Source: an uncultured Bacteroidales bacterium
GTDB taxonomy: Bacteria > Bacteroidota > Bacteroidia > Bacteroidales > Bacteroidaceae
Reading direction: 5' to 3'
NCBI GenBank assembly: GCA_902799985.1
Contig: CADCCR010000012.1
Span: 1-39,947 of the forward strand
DNA: 39,947 bases
The number at the start of each line of letters is the position of its first letter. Positions within the stretch are counted from its first letter, which is position 1. Shown piece by piece: positions 16,203-23,965 of the stretch. A program made the translations under genes and the position numbers. The notes under the pieces were generated by a model. The model was not told the DNA's origin. It did no database searches and saw only the letters and a list, made by a program, of their open reading frames with translations.

Positions 16203-16838
16203 ATGGCAAAGTACATCAAGAAAGAGATGCCCGACCTGAGCGGGAAGGGCAAGACGGGAGCATACTACCGTATGGCTACATTCAGCAATATCGGCACGAA
16301 GGAATTCATGGAGAAGTGCGCCAAGCACAGCGGCATATCGCAGAGCGCCATCATGGGTTCGCTGTCCATCGTGAGCGAAGAGCTCGCGCGCCAGCTGGCC
16401 GACGGCTACTCCGTGACAATCGACGGGCTGGGCACCTTCAGCACCAAGCTCGGCGTGAAGGAGACGAAGGAGCTCGACAACTTCGAGAAGGACGGGAAGA
16501 AGCGCAATGCCCAGAGCCTGGAGGTGTCGGGCATCGTCTACCGCGCAGACAAGAAGCTCGTCAGGATAACCAACCAGAACTGCACGCTGGAGAGGGCCGG
16601 AGAGCGTCGTCTGGCACGCTCGAAGTACTCCCCCGCCGAGCGGCTCGACTTGGCCAAGGAGTTCATGGCACAGAACGGCTTCATGCACGTCTACGACTAT
16701 GTGAAGCTCACCGGCTTGTCCTACACCACCGCCTCGCTCGAGCTTCGCAACCTGGCCGACGACCCCGAGTCGGGCATCACCTCGCGCGGACAAAAGAGCG
16801 CCAAGCTCTACCTGCCCGCTCAGCCTGCACAGGAATAG
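16203..16838 (+). CDS. HU-HIG family DNA-binding protein
   Basis: A 211-residue histone-like protein of the Bacteroidetes HU-HIG type. The N-terminal 120 residues have the HU/IHF pattern (ITQ-like ISQSAIMGSLSIVSEELA, then DGYSVTIDGLGTFSTKLG), here placed after a short MAKYIKKEMPDL leader typical of this group. Residues from about 140 (YSPAERLDLAKEFMAQNGFM) look like a helix-turn-helix style extension, with YDYVKLTGLSYTTASLELRN as a possible recognition region. It should bind and bend DNA. ATG 16203 gives a leader of about 57 bases after the predicted transcription start. The upstream promoter is embedded in a family-B repeat, so autoregulation through that repeat is worth testing. Confidence 0.85.
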   Translation: MAKYIKKEMPDLSGKGKTGAYYRMATFSNIGTKEFMEKCAKHSGISQSAIMGSLSIVSEELARQLADGYSVTIDGLGTFSTKLGVKETKELDNFEKDGKKRNAQSLEVSGIVYRADKKLVRITNQNCTLERAGERRLARSKYSPAERLDLAKEFMAQNGFMHVYDYVKLTGLSYTTASLELRNLADDPESGITSRGQKSAKLYLPAQPAQE

Positions 16839-16909
16839 AAGACTAACCATAACATAACAACCGTCTGCCTCCGCATCAGAGCGGAAAGGACAATTAACAA
16901 ACAAAACAC

Positions 16910-18082
16910 ATGAAGAAAAAACTCTTCCCCGTCCTCGCTGCAATAGCAGCCGGACTCTGCCTGACCGCTTGCGGAAGCAAGACAGAAGCAGGCACACAGA
17001 GCGGTGACAGCCTCACCCTCTCAGGTCTCAACCCCGCTGACTTCGCCAGCGACTCCACAGCTCTCTACGTTCTCCGCAACCAGGCCGGCATGGAGGTGTG
17101 CTTCACTAACTTTGGCGGACGCATCGTCAGCATCATGGTGCCCGACAAGGATGGCAACATGACGGACGTCTGCCTCGGACACGACAACATCGCCGACTAC
17201 GTGAAGTATGGTGCTGAAGGCTGCAACTTCGGCGCACTCATCGGACGCTATGGCAACCGCATCGCCAAAGGTCAGTTCACCCTCGACGGCGAGAACTACC
17301 AGCTCCCCATCAACAATGGTCCCAACAGCCTCCACGGAGGTGGCCCCATTGCCTTCCATAACCGCATCTGGCAGGCTAACCCCATCGACGAGCAGAACCT
17401 GGAGTTCTCCACCACAAGCCCCGATGGTGAAGACGGATATCCCGGCAACATCGACGTGAAGGTGACTTACACCCTCACCGACGACAACGCCCTGCAAATC
17501 ATGTACACCGCCACAACCGACAAGACTACCGTGCTGAACCTGACCAACCACTGCTACTTCAACCTCAGCGGCGACCCCAGCAAGGACTGCCTCGACGAAG
17601 TCCTCCAGCTCGATGCCGACCAGTTCACGGCTGTTGACCCCGACGTGGCCGTCACAGGCGAAGTGCTCAGCGTAGAAGGCACACCCTTCGACTTCCGCAC
17701 TCCCACAGCCATCGGCGAACGCATCGACGACGAAACAAGCGAACAAATCGTCAATGGTCACGGCTACGACCACAACTGGATTCTCAACGGCGCAGGCGAA
17801 GTCACCTCCGCTCCCCGTAGCTTCGGCACGCTCTACGACCCCAACAGCGGCATCCAGATGGAGATGTTCACCGACCAGCCCGGCGTACAGTTCTATGCAG
17901 GCAACTTCCTCGACGGCAGCTTCGTAGGCAAGAAAGGCGTGAGATACCCGCGTCGCAGCGCCTTCTGCTTCGAGACACAGCACTATCCCGACAGCCCCAA
18001 CCATCCCGAATGGCCCAGCACGACACTCCGCCCAGGAGAGGTCTACCTGACATACACCATTTATAAGTTCACTACGAAGTAA
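16910..18082 (+). CDS. aldose 1-epimerase (galactose mutarotase), lipoprotein
   Basis: A 390-residue aldose 1-epimerase that interconverts alpha and beta sugar anomers. The N-terminus is a lipoprotein signal (LTAC, Cys21), so it acts outside the cytoplasm. Family blocks are NFGGRIVSIMVPD, IGRYGNRIAKGQFTLDG, LHGG, LNLTNHCYFNLSG with the catalytic acid predicted at H214, and FCFETQHYPDSPNH with the catalytic base predicted at E355. The length fits the long GalM group. It lies 71 bp after the HU-HIG gene, with no obvious promoter of its own in that gap, so it may be co-transcribed. A strong hairpin follows it. Confidence 0.92.
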   Translation: MKKKLFPVLAAIAAGLCLTACGSKTEAGTQSGDSLTLSGLNPADFASDSTALYVLRNQAGMEVCFTNFGGRIVSIMVPDKDGNMTDVCLGHDNIADYVKYGAEGCNFGALIGRYGNRIAKGQFTLDGENYQLPINNGPNSLHGGGPIAFHNRIWQANPIDEQNLEFSTTSPDGEDGYPGNIDVKVTYTLTDDNALQIMYTATTDKTTVLNLTNHCYFNLSGDPSKDCLDEVLQLDADQFTAVDPDVAVTGEVLSVEGTPFDFRTPTAIGERIDDETSEQIVNGHGYDHNWILNGAGEVTSAPRSFGTLYDPNSGIQMEMFTDQPGVQFYAGNFLDGSFVGKKGVRYPRRSAFCFETQHYPDSPNHPEWPSTTLRPGEVYLTYTIYKFTTK

Positions 18083-18142
18083 ACGCTGCTCTGCCGACAA
18101 ACGCAGACATCAGCCTCGCTATACATTATATATAATATATAA

Positions 18143-18221
18143 GCGAATTGCACGAATCGCACTCGTTCCTTCTTATCCGGCAAACGGATAAAGGCGAATG
18201 AGTGCGATTCGTGCAATTCGC
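18143..18221. terminator. nested hairpin, probable bidirectional terminator
   Basis: Arms 18143-18168 and 18196-18221 (GCGAATTGCACGAATCGCAC and its complement) pair over 26 bases with one mismatch. An inner stem TTATCCG/CGGATAA lies in the loop. It separates the convergent aldose epimerase and 49-residue-protein genes. T-tracts are weak. Confidence 0.65.
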
Positions 18222-18239
18222 GGTTTGTGTGTTCGGCAC

Positions 18240-18389
18240 CTATTCCTCCTCGGAGGGAGAAGCGTCTGCGGGTGAGTGCGGGTCTGGGAAGCGCTTGTCT
18301 CCGTTGCTGACTCGTTCTTCCCAGGGCTTGATGGTCTTTGCCTCGCCCGTGTGGTCGTCCTTTCGGACCCAGTAGCTACCTAATCCCAT
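18240..18389 (-). CDS. 49-residue conserved-looking small protein of unknown function
   Basis: A 49-codon gene starting MGLGSYWVRKDDHTGEAKTI and ending in an acidic tail (SPSEEE). The upstream extension of the same frame reads as an Arg-rich shadow, and the start is set by an excellent promoter 27-58 bases upstream. No transmembrane segment is seen; the peptide is hydrophilic with a WVRKD/KPWEERVSNGDKRFPD core. I do not recognise a characterised family. It converges on the aldose epimerase and lies downstream of the Dus gene on the same strand, but has its own promoter. Confidence 0.65.
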   Translation of the reverse strand: MGLGSYWVRKDDHTGEAKTIKPWEERVSNGDKRFPDPHSPADASPSEEE

Positions 18390-18415
18390 AGTCGTGTTGT
18401 TTTGGTTTCTGTGCA

Positions 18416-18447
18416 CAAAGGTAAGACTATTTCTTCGTCCTTGCAAA
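18416..18447 (-). promoter_or_regulatory. promoter of the 49-residue protein gene
   Basis: On the minus strand TTTG (18447-18444) and TACCTTTG (18423-18416) are separated by 20 bases, one of the best matches to the Bacteroidetes -33/-7 consensus in the window. The start codon follows about 27 bases later. Confidence 0.8.
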
Positions 18448-18520
18448 CAATAACGGCGAAAAATGCGTGAGCCGACCGAAAGTTGTGCCATCCGCGGCAA
18501 GCGATGCCCGCGGCAAGACC

Positions 18521-19552
18521 TCAGATGCATGCCTTCAGCATCTGCCTTGTCTTCTCGATGAGGGCGAAGACTTCCTCCTTCGTCTCGGCACGGAGCATGG
18601 CGATGCGCGTTTCGCGATAGTTGGGGATGCCCTTGAAGAGGGGCGTCGCGGCGAGGTGGCGCCGGACATGCATTATGCCGCAGAGCTCGGGATTCTTGCC
18701 GTTGGCGGCATAGGCAGGGTTCAGACAGGCCCGCTCGATGCTGATGTCGACCTGCCGGCGCAGGATGTCCACCTTCTCGTCGAGCGTGAAGGGTTGCTCC
18801 GGGTGCTTTATCTCATGGAAGATCCACGGGCGGCCAAAGGTGGCGCGACCTATCATCACGGCATCCACGCCATAGCGCTCGAAGGCCTGCTGCGCTTCTT
18901 CTGCCGAGGTGATGTCGCCGTTGCCGATGATAGGGATGTGCATGCGCGGGTTGGACTTCACCAGACCGATGTTCGTCCAATCGGCAGAACCGGTGTACAT
19001 CTGCGAGCGTGTTCGGCCATGAATGGTGAGTGCCTGTATGCCGCAGTCCTGGAGCCTTTCGGCCAAGTCAACGATGAAGGGTGTGCCGTCGGGCAGGAAA
19101 AGATGCTTCTCGTCCCAGGCAAGGCGTGTCTTGACCGTGACAGGTGTGCCGGGAACGGCGTCCACCACAGCACGGGCGATGTCGAGCATGCCGGGTACGT
19201 TCTGCAGCATGCCAGCACCGGCACCCTTGCCTGCAACCTTCTTCACGGGGCAGCCGAAGTTGATGTCAAGCACGTCGGGGTGAGCTTGGTCCACCACGAT
19301 GCGTGCCGCCTCGCGCATGGCATCCACGTCCTTGCCGTATATCTGTATGGCCACGGGGCGTTCCTCGGGACAGATCTGCAGCTTGAGCAGACTCTTGTTC
19401 ACCATACGGATGAGGGCATCGCTCGAGACAAACTCCGAGTACACCATGGCGGCACCCATCTGTCGGCACAGCAAACGGAAGCCAATGTCGGTGACATCCT
19501 CCATCGGCGCCAGCAATACAGGGCGATAGCCAAGGTCGGTCTTGAAGTTCAT
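18521..19552 (-). CDS. tRNA-dihydrouridine synthase (DusB-like)
   Basis: A 343-residue FMN-dependent tRNA-dihydrouridine synthase. The TIM barrel starts LAPMEDVTDIGFR; the catalytic Cys is C101 in INFGCPVKKV, followed by GAGAGML. FMN-contact blocks TIHGRTRSQMYTG, IIGNGDI and AVMIGRATFGRPW are intact, and the C-terminal helical domain carries RRHLA. It modifies uridines in the D-loop region of tRNA in the cytoplasm. A 174-bp repeat-bearing gap separates it from sufE upstream, so it may or may not belong to the lrp-sufE operon. Confidence 0.93.
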   Translation of the reverse strand: MNFKTDLGYRPVLLAPMEDVTDIGFRLLCRQMGAAMVYSEFVSSDALIRMVNKSLLKLQICPEERPVAIQIYGKDVDAMREAARIVVDQAHPDVLDINFGCPVKKVAGKGAGAGMLQNVPGMLDIARAVVDAVPGTPVTVKTRLAWDEKHLFLPDGTPFIVDLAERLQDCGIQALTIHGRTRSQMYTGSADWTNIGLVKSNPRMHIPIIGNGDITSAEEAQQAFERYGVDAVMIGRATFGRPWIFHEIKHPEQPFTLDEKVDILRRQVDISIERACLNPAYAANGKNPELCGIMHVRRHLAATPLFKGIPNYRETRIAMLRAETKEEVFALIEKTRQMLKACI

Positions 19553-19574
19553 GGCTTATGGTTGGCTTTGTCTG

Positions 19575-19662
19575 GCAGAAGCTTCATCGGCTCGTGGCAT
19601 GGGGCCTGACCCCGTTGAGCAGAAGCTTCATCGGCTCGTGGCATGGGGCTGACCATGTCGAC
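19575..19662. repeat. 44-bp direct repeat (two 22-bp units, twice)
   Basis: GCAGAAGCTTCATCGGCTCG at 19575 recurs at 19619, and the following 22-mer beginning GCATGGGGC at 19597 recurs at 19641 with one base missing. The 44-bp period is exactly two 22-bp units, matching the unit length of the arrays elsewhere. It lies in the gap between sufE and the Dus gene. Confidence 0.8.
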
Positions 19663-19710
19663 CTGAGGTCTCTTTGCCGGTTCCCCTCATGAAGTTGCGG
19701 GGCGTAGCCT

Positions 19711-19745
19711 AATTATGAATTATGAATTAAGAATTATGAATTGAC
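19711..19745. repeat. 7-bp microsatellite covering the sufE stop codon
   Basis: Five units of AATTATG or close variants start at 19711, 19718, 19725, 19732 and 19739. The sufE stop (complement of 19727-19729) and its last codons lie inside the repeat, so the C-terminal IHNS is repeat encoded. Confidence 0.75.
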
Positions 19746-20158
19746 TTGAATGCCAGTGCGTACATCTTCATCTGCTTGAGCATGGCTCCGAGGCCATTGC
19801 TGCGAGTGGGGGAGAGGTGTTCGCGCAAGCCAATATCCTCGATGAAGTAGAGGTCGGCATCCAGTATCTCCTGTGGCGTATGATTGCTGAGCACGCGCAC
19901 CAGAAGCGCTACGATGCCCTTCACGATGAGTGCGTCGCTCTCTGCACGGAACTGCAGCTTGCCGTCCACCAGGTCGGCCTGCAGCCACACACGGCTTTGG
20001 CAGCCGTCGATTAGGTTCTGTTCTGTCTTGTATTTCTCTTCCAAGGGAGGCTGCTCGCTGCCCAGGTCGATGAGCAACTGATAGCGGTCCATCCAGTCGT
20101 CGAAGTCGCTGAATTCGGCAATAACTTCGTCCTGTATCTCGTTGATTGATTTAGTCAT
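19727..20158 (-). CDS. sufE: SufE-like cysteine desulfuration protein
   Basis: A 143-residue SufE-type protein that accepts sulfur from a cysteine desulfurase for Fe-S cluster building. The sulfur-accepting Cys is C53 in NLIDGCQSRVWLQ, the family signature; the C-terminal SNGLGAMLKQMKMYA helix is typical. The length is normal. It lies 23 bp after the M28 gene and is likely the last gene of the lrp / C26-M19 / M28 / sufE unit. Its final residues come from a 7-bp repeat. Confidence 0.92.
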   Translation of the reverse strand: MTKSINEIQDEVIAEFSDFDDWMDRYQLLIDLGSEQPPLEEKYKTEQNLIDGCQSRVWLQADLVDGKLQFRAESDALIVKGIVALLVRVLSNHTPQEILDADLYFIEDIGLREHLSPTRSNGLGAMLKQMKMYALAFKSIHNS

Positions 20159-20181
20159 GTGTTTATATGTCTGTTGTCCGA

Positions 20182-21183
20182 CTACTCATTATATATTATT
20201 TGTGTCATTGTCTGACCTACAGCTTTGAGGACATTGGTGTCGATGTTCTCCGGTGTGTCCTGGATGGTGTGCCATGTGGGGCCGAAGCTGCTGGGACCAT
20301 CGCTGTAGTAGGGGATGATGTCGATGCAGGGAATGCCGGCGATGAGGTTCACGTTGACATGGTCGTCGGTGATGTGGCTGCCGTTCCTCAGCGGGAAGAA
20401 CTGCCTGTAGCCCAGTTGTCCGGCCATTTGCCACACCTTGTTGACGATGGGTTCGGCCACTTGCATGCTGATGCCTTCGCGCGAGAAGGTGGCTCCCCGG
20501 CCACCCACCATGTCGAGCAGGATGCCGAAGCGGGCCTTATAGCCGTTGGCCCTGGCTCTTTCTGCCCAGAAGTGTGAGCCCAGACACCATGTGTCGGACG
20601 ACCCCAGACGGTCTTCCGACCATTGCGGTGTGCCAAGGTCTTCGGCGTCGAAGCAAATGAGGTCGATGCCAACCTTTGCGGGTTGCTGCTGCAGGAGTCG
20701 GCACACTTCGAGCATGACTGCCACGCCGCTGGCACCATCGTTGGCTGCAAGTATTGGTGTATGCCAGTTGGCCTCGTCGTCATCGTTGTCGGCCCAGGGA
20801 CGGCAATCCCAATGGGCACAGAGCAGGATGCGGTCAGGGTTGCCGGGGTTGATGCGTGCAATGATGTTGCGGGCAGGCAGCTGTGTGCCGTCCCAGATAG
20901 TGACGTTGGCTGTCTGTTCCTCCACCTCGGCTCCGAACTGTCGGAAGCGCTCGGCAATGTAGTCGCCGCATAGTTGTGCCGCCTCGCTGCCTGTGACGCG
21001 TGGTCCGAAGTTGCATTGCTCGTTGATGTAAAGCATGGCGCTGTCTGCCGAGAAGCTCGGGCAAGGTGTCAGCGCGATGGTGTCAGCCATGGAAGCCTTG
21101 CCCTTCGTTTGCCCGTCGCATGAGGCGAGGAGCAGGAAGGCGGCTATGGCCAGCAGGAAGAATGCTTGATTCATTCTTGTCAT
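20182..21183 (-). CDS. M28-family glutaminyl-peptide cyclotransferase-like lipoprotein
   Basis: A 333-residue zinc-dependent M28-fold protein with a lipoprotein signal (LLASC, Cys22). Metal and active-site blocks are CAHWDCRPW, AANDGASGVAVMLE (D149 a likely zinc ligand) and CFDAEDLG (E181/D182). The arrangement and the NFGPRVTGS start resemble Bacteroidetes glutaminyl cyclases, which turn N-terminal Gln into pyroglutamate on exported proteins; an aminopeptidase role cannot be excluded. A second Met three codons in could be the start. It sits 28 bp downstream of the C26-M19 fusion and 23 bp upstream of sufE. Confidence 0.85.
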   Translation of the reverse strand: MTRMNQAFFLLAIAAFLLLASCDGQTKGKASMADTIALTPCPSFSADSAMLYINEQCNFGPRVTGSEAAQLCGDYIAERFRQFGAEVEEQTANVTIWDGTQLPARNIIARINPGNPDRILLCAHWDCRPWADNDDDEANWHTPILAANDGASGVAVMLEVCRLLQQQPAKVGIDLICFDAEDLGTPQWSEDRLGSSDTWCLGSHFWAERARANGYKARFGILLDMVGGRGATFSREGISMQVAEPIVNKVWQMAGQLGYRQFFPLRNGSHITDDHVNVNLIAGIPCIDIIPYYSDGPSSFGPTWHTIQDTPENIDTNVLKAVGQTMTQIIYNE

Positions 21184-21211
21184 GTAGATGTTGCGTTATG
21201 TCGTTATTGCG

Positions 21212-22954
21212 TTATTTCGATTTCAGTCTGTTGCATGTTTCCATTGCCCGGAGGAAGTTGCCGCCCATGATGAGGCGGATGTCCTCTTCCGAGAAGTGTC
21301 GGTGCAGAAGATGTCGGGTGAAGTTGATGACCTCGGATGCGTCGGCCAGGCCGGGAACGCCGCCGTCGCCATCGAAGTCTGTGCCGAGGCCGACGTGCTC
21401 CACGCCCATTACCCGTGCCGCATGGCAGAGGTGGTCGACGGCATCGACAATGGTGGCAGTACCGTCGGTGCGCAGGAATCCCTGGTAAACGGTGGTCTGT
21501 GCCACGCCGTCGCGCTTGGCAAGAGCCCGCATCTGGTCGTCGGTGAGGTTGCGTGGATGGTCGCAGAGGGCACGTGCCGAGCTGTGGCTGCACACGATGG
21601 GGACCGTGCTGAGCTCCAGGGCATCGTAGAAACTTGTCTCGGCAGCATGGCTCATATCCACAAGGATGCCCAGGCGGTTCATCTCCTGAACCACTTCGCG
21701 TCCGAAGGGACTCAGGCCGCCGTGCTCCGCATTGCCGCGTGCCGAGTCGCAGATATCGTTGTCGCCGTTGTGGCAAAGTGTCATGTAGACGATGCCGCGC
21801 TGCTTGAAGTGTTCCAGCAGATGGAGGTCGTGCCCGATGGCATAGCCGTTCTCTATGCCGCGCAGGACAGCTTTGCGTCCCTGTGCCTTGAGGCGCAGGA
21901 TGTCGTCCTTCGTCTCGGCCAGGCCCACGCGGTCGCTGTTGGCTTCCACTATCTCTTCTATCTGAGTGAGGAGGAGGTCCGTTCGTGCTGTGACGGTGCG
22001 GTAGGCTTCTTCCGTACGTTCGCCCTGCGGCAAGTAGGCCACCATGATGGAGGCATCGAGCCGTCCCTCCGTCATCTTCGGCAGATTGACGAGCACTTTG
22101 TCCGAGCGCGTGCCGAACATTTCGATGTTCTCTTTGCTGTTGTCTGTGAAGAACATCGGTGTGTCGCAGTGACTGTCCAGTATGATGGCGTTCTCGTGGA
22201 TGTGTCTTGCCTGTGCAAAGGTGCGTGCCTCGTCGGTGAGCCAACGGAAGATGGGCATCATCGTCTCGTCGCCTCCGAGGATGAAGCATTCGGGATGCCA
22301 CTGCACACCGAGCAATGCCTTGTGCTCGGCCGACTCGACTGCCTCGATGATGCCGTCTGGACTCTGTGCTGAGACGCGCAGGTGTAGCCCCGCCTCGCTC
22401 ACGGCTTGGTGATGGAAGGAGTTGACGGGGAGTGTCTCTACGCCGAGAATATTGTGGAGCAGGCTGCCTTCCTGGATGCTGACGGTGTGCGATGCGAACT
22501 GCCGGGGCATGTCCTGCGAGTGCTTGAGCAGCGGGCGCACGTCTCCTTCTCCTTTGCAGCGGGTGGGGGAGAGGCTTATGTCCTGATAGACTTTGCCGCC
22601 CAGTGCCGCTGCCATCATCTGTATGCCGCGACAGATGCCGAGCATCGGGATTTGCCGATGGAAGGCTTCGCGGACGAGGAAGAGTTCTGCGGCATCGCGC
22701 TGCGGACAGACGCTGTGGAGCAGCGGCAACGGCTCTTCGCCCAGGAGCAACGGGTTGATGTCGCCGCCGCCCGAGAGGACGATGCCGTCGAGCGAGTCGA
22801 GCAGGGAGAGTAGTGCCTCGCGGTTGTCGTGCGGCGGAATGGCCACGGGAGTGCCTCCAGCGCGGAGCACCGAGAGGTAGTAGCCATCGGCCAGCTCACA
22901 GCCCTTCTCGCCGTAGTTGCCTGTGATGCCGATAAGGGGATGCTGCCGGGTCAT
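21212..22954 (-). CDS. fusion of gamma-glutamyl hydrolase (peptidase C26) and membrane-dipeptidase (M19) domains
   Basis: A 580-residue two-domain protein. Residues 1-240 are a class I glutamine-amidotransferase-like C26 domain: GGGDINP, nucleophile C108 in MLGICRGIQMM, and GVQWHPE with H220 and E222 completing the triad. Residues 250-580 are an M19 dipeptidase: metal-binding H262-x-D264 in ILDSHCDTP, CSHSSAR, and HVGLGTDFDGDGG near the end. No signal peptide is visible, so it is probably cytosolic. Together the domains would first cut a gamma-glutamyl bond and then a dipeptide, which is inference. It overlaps the lrp gene by four bases (ATGA) and precedes the M28 gene. Confidence 0.9.
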   Translation of the reverse strand: MTRQHPLIGITGNYGEKGCELADGYYLSVLRAGGTPVAIPPHDNREALLSLLDSLDGIVLSGGGDINPLLLGEEPLPLLHSVCPQRDAAELFLVREAFHRQIPMLGICRGIQMMAAALGGKVYQDISLSPTRCKGEGDVRPLLKHSQDMPRQFASHTVSIQEGSLLHNILGVETLPVNSFHHQAVSEAGLHLRVSAQSPDGIIEAVESAEHKALLGVQWHPECFILGGDETMMPIFRWLTDEARTFAQARHIHENAIILDSHCDTPMFFTDNSKENIEMFGTRSDKVLVNLPKMTEGRLDASIMVAYLPQGERTEEAYRTVTARTDLLLTQIEEIVEANSDRVGLAETKDDILRLKAQGRKAVLRGIENGYAIGHDLHLLEHFKQRGIVYMTLCHNGDNDICDSARGNAEHGGLSPFGREVVQEMNRLGILVDMSHAAETSFYDALELSTVPIVCSHSSARALCDHPRNLTDDQMRALAKRDGVAQTTVYQGFLRTDGTATIVDAVDHLCHAARVMGVEHVGLGTDFDGDGGVPGLADASEVINFTRHLLHRHFSEEDIRLIMGGNFLRAMETCNRLKSK

Positions 22955-23448
22955 GCTTCTTCCAGTGTGGAGGGTTTCGTCTCGGCATGCTGTGCTCCGA
23001 TGGGCACTTCTTTCTTGATGCTTTGCTTCAGTGAGATAAGTGTCTCAGTGGAGACTACGCCGTTGATTTCCTGCAGGTAGTCGTTGAGGAGCGTCATGAG
23101 GTGTGCATTGTCGCGGGCATAGAGCTTGACGAGCATCGTGTAGGGGCCGGTGGTGAAGTGGCACTCTACAATTTCGGGTATCTTCTCGAACTCCTCCACT
23201 ACGCGCTTGTACATCGAGCCTTTCTCCAGGGTGATGCCGACGTAGGTGCAGGTGCTGTAGCCCAGACTGGCGGGATTGACGTGGAAGCCTGAGCCGACTA
23301 TCACACCGGCATCGATGAGATGCTGTACGCGCTGGTGCACGGCAGCACGGCTCACTCCGCATTCCGCAGCAACGTCCTTGAAGGGCATGCGTGCGTTGCA
23401 CGATATCATTTCCAGAATCTTTTTGTCCAGTTCATCTACTTTTTCCAT
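22951..23448 (-). CDS. Lrp/AsnC family transcriptional regulator
   Basis: A 165-residue regulator. The N-terminal winged helix spans about residues 5-65 (LDKKILEMISCNARMPFKDV, SRAAVHQRVQHLIDAGVI), and the C-terminal RAM ligand-binding domain about 70-145 (YVGITLEKG, VECHFTTGPYTMLVKL). Such proteins sense amino acids. It leads the operon whose next gene, overlapping by four bases, is the C26-M19 peptidase, so control of peptide or amino-acid use is likely. A good promoter lies 34-64 bases upstream. Confidence 0.92.
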   Translation of the reverse strand: MEKVDELDKKILEMISCNARMPFKDVAAECGVSRAAVHQRVQHLIDAGVIVGSGFHVNPASLGYSTCTYVGITLEKGSMYKRVVEEFEKIPEIVECHFTTGPYTMLVKLYARDNAHLMTLLNDYLQEINGVVSTETLISLKQSIKKEVPIGAQHAETKPSTLEEA

Positions 23449-23481
23449 GGTAAAAACTATAGTTTGTTGTTAAAATGATAG

Positions 23482-23512
23482 CAAATATACGCATTTCTTT
23501 TCACATTGCAAG
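23482..23512 (-). promoter_or_regulatory. promoter of the lrp-like operon
   Basis: On the minus strand CTTG (23512-23509) and TATATTTG (23489-23482) are separated by 19 bases. An ATTTGCAATTATTCTTGCAAT stretch overlaps and follows the -33 box and contains two TTGCAAT-like half sites, which might bind the regulator itself. Confidence 0.7.
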
Positions 23513-23656
23513 AATAATTGCAAATAAAAAGAGCTAAATGGGCTGTTTTTCTTTCAATGTGCAATTCTGTGGCTCTATATGAAGCCGAAAGTTGCTGTGC
23601 TGTTCTCGTTTCGGAGGTTTTCTCAAAGCGCCGTAGTCTTCCGCCAAAAAGTCCGT

Positions 23657-23788
23657 GCGCTTCCCAAATAAGCGCGAGGCGCTTCCGAGATAAGCACGAG
23701 GCGCTTCCGAGATAAGCACGGGGCGCTTCCGAGATAAGCACGAGGCGCTTCCGAGATAAGCGCGGGGCGCTTCCGAGATAAGTACGTG
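23657..23788. repeat. 22-bp tandem array, family A, six units
   Basis: Units start at 23657, 23679, 23701, 23723, 23745 and 23767; the core is GCGCTTCCGAGATAAGCACG plus two bases (AG, GG or TG). GCGCTT and AAGCGC or AAGCAC form an inverted repeat around CCGAGAT. The central four units differ at only a few positions. The array lies between the divergent lrp and Gfo/Idh promoters; the rest of this 517-bp gap contains those promoters and no gene I can support. Confidence 0.93.
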
Positions 23789-23894
23789 TGGTTTGACGTG
23801 GGTAGATGCGCCGTTCTACATTATATATTATGTAGGTTATTGAGAGCCGAAAGATAAAAAAGCACCATATTGTACACTTTTTTGCCCAAAATCG

Positions 23895-23925
23895 TTGGAT
23901 GGTGTGATTATTTTTGCTAACTTTG
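23895..23925 (+). promoter_or_regulatory. promoter of the Gfo/Idh-DUF1080-GH92-GH76 unit
   Basis: TTG (23895-23897) and TAACTTTG (23918-23925) are spaced by 20 bases, with the start codon 41 bases after the -7 box. No further good promoter is seen before GH92 or GH76, supporting one transcript. Confidence 0.75.
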
Positions 23926-23965
23926 TGCGCTAACATGATGAAAACAGTAATAAAATAACTACTTT

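Noticed and set aside
23657..23788. CRISPR array
   Set aside because: Units are contiguous 22-mers with no unique spacers, and no cas genes are present in the window.
23457..23936. 159-codon minus-strand frame between lrp and the Gfo/Idh gene
   Set aside because: It reads through the family-A array and both promoters and resembles no protein family.
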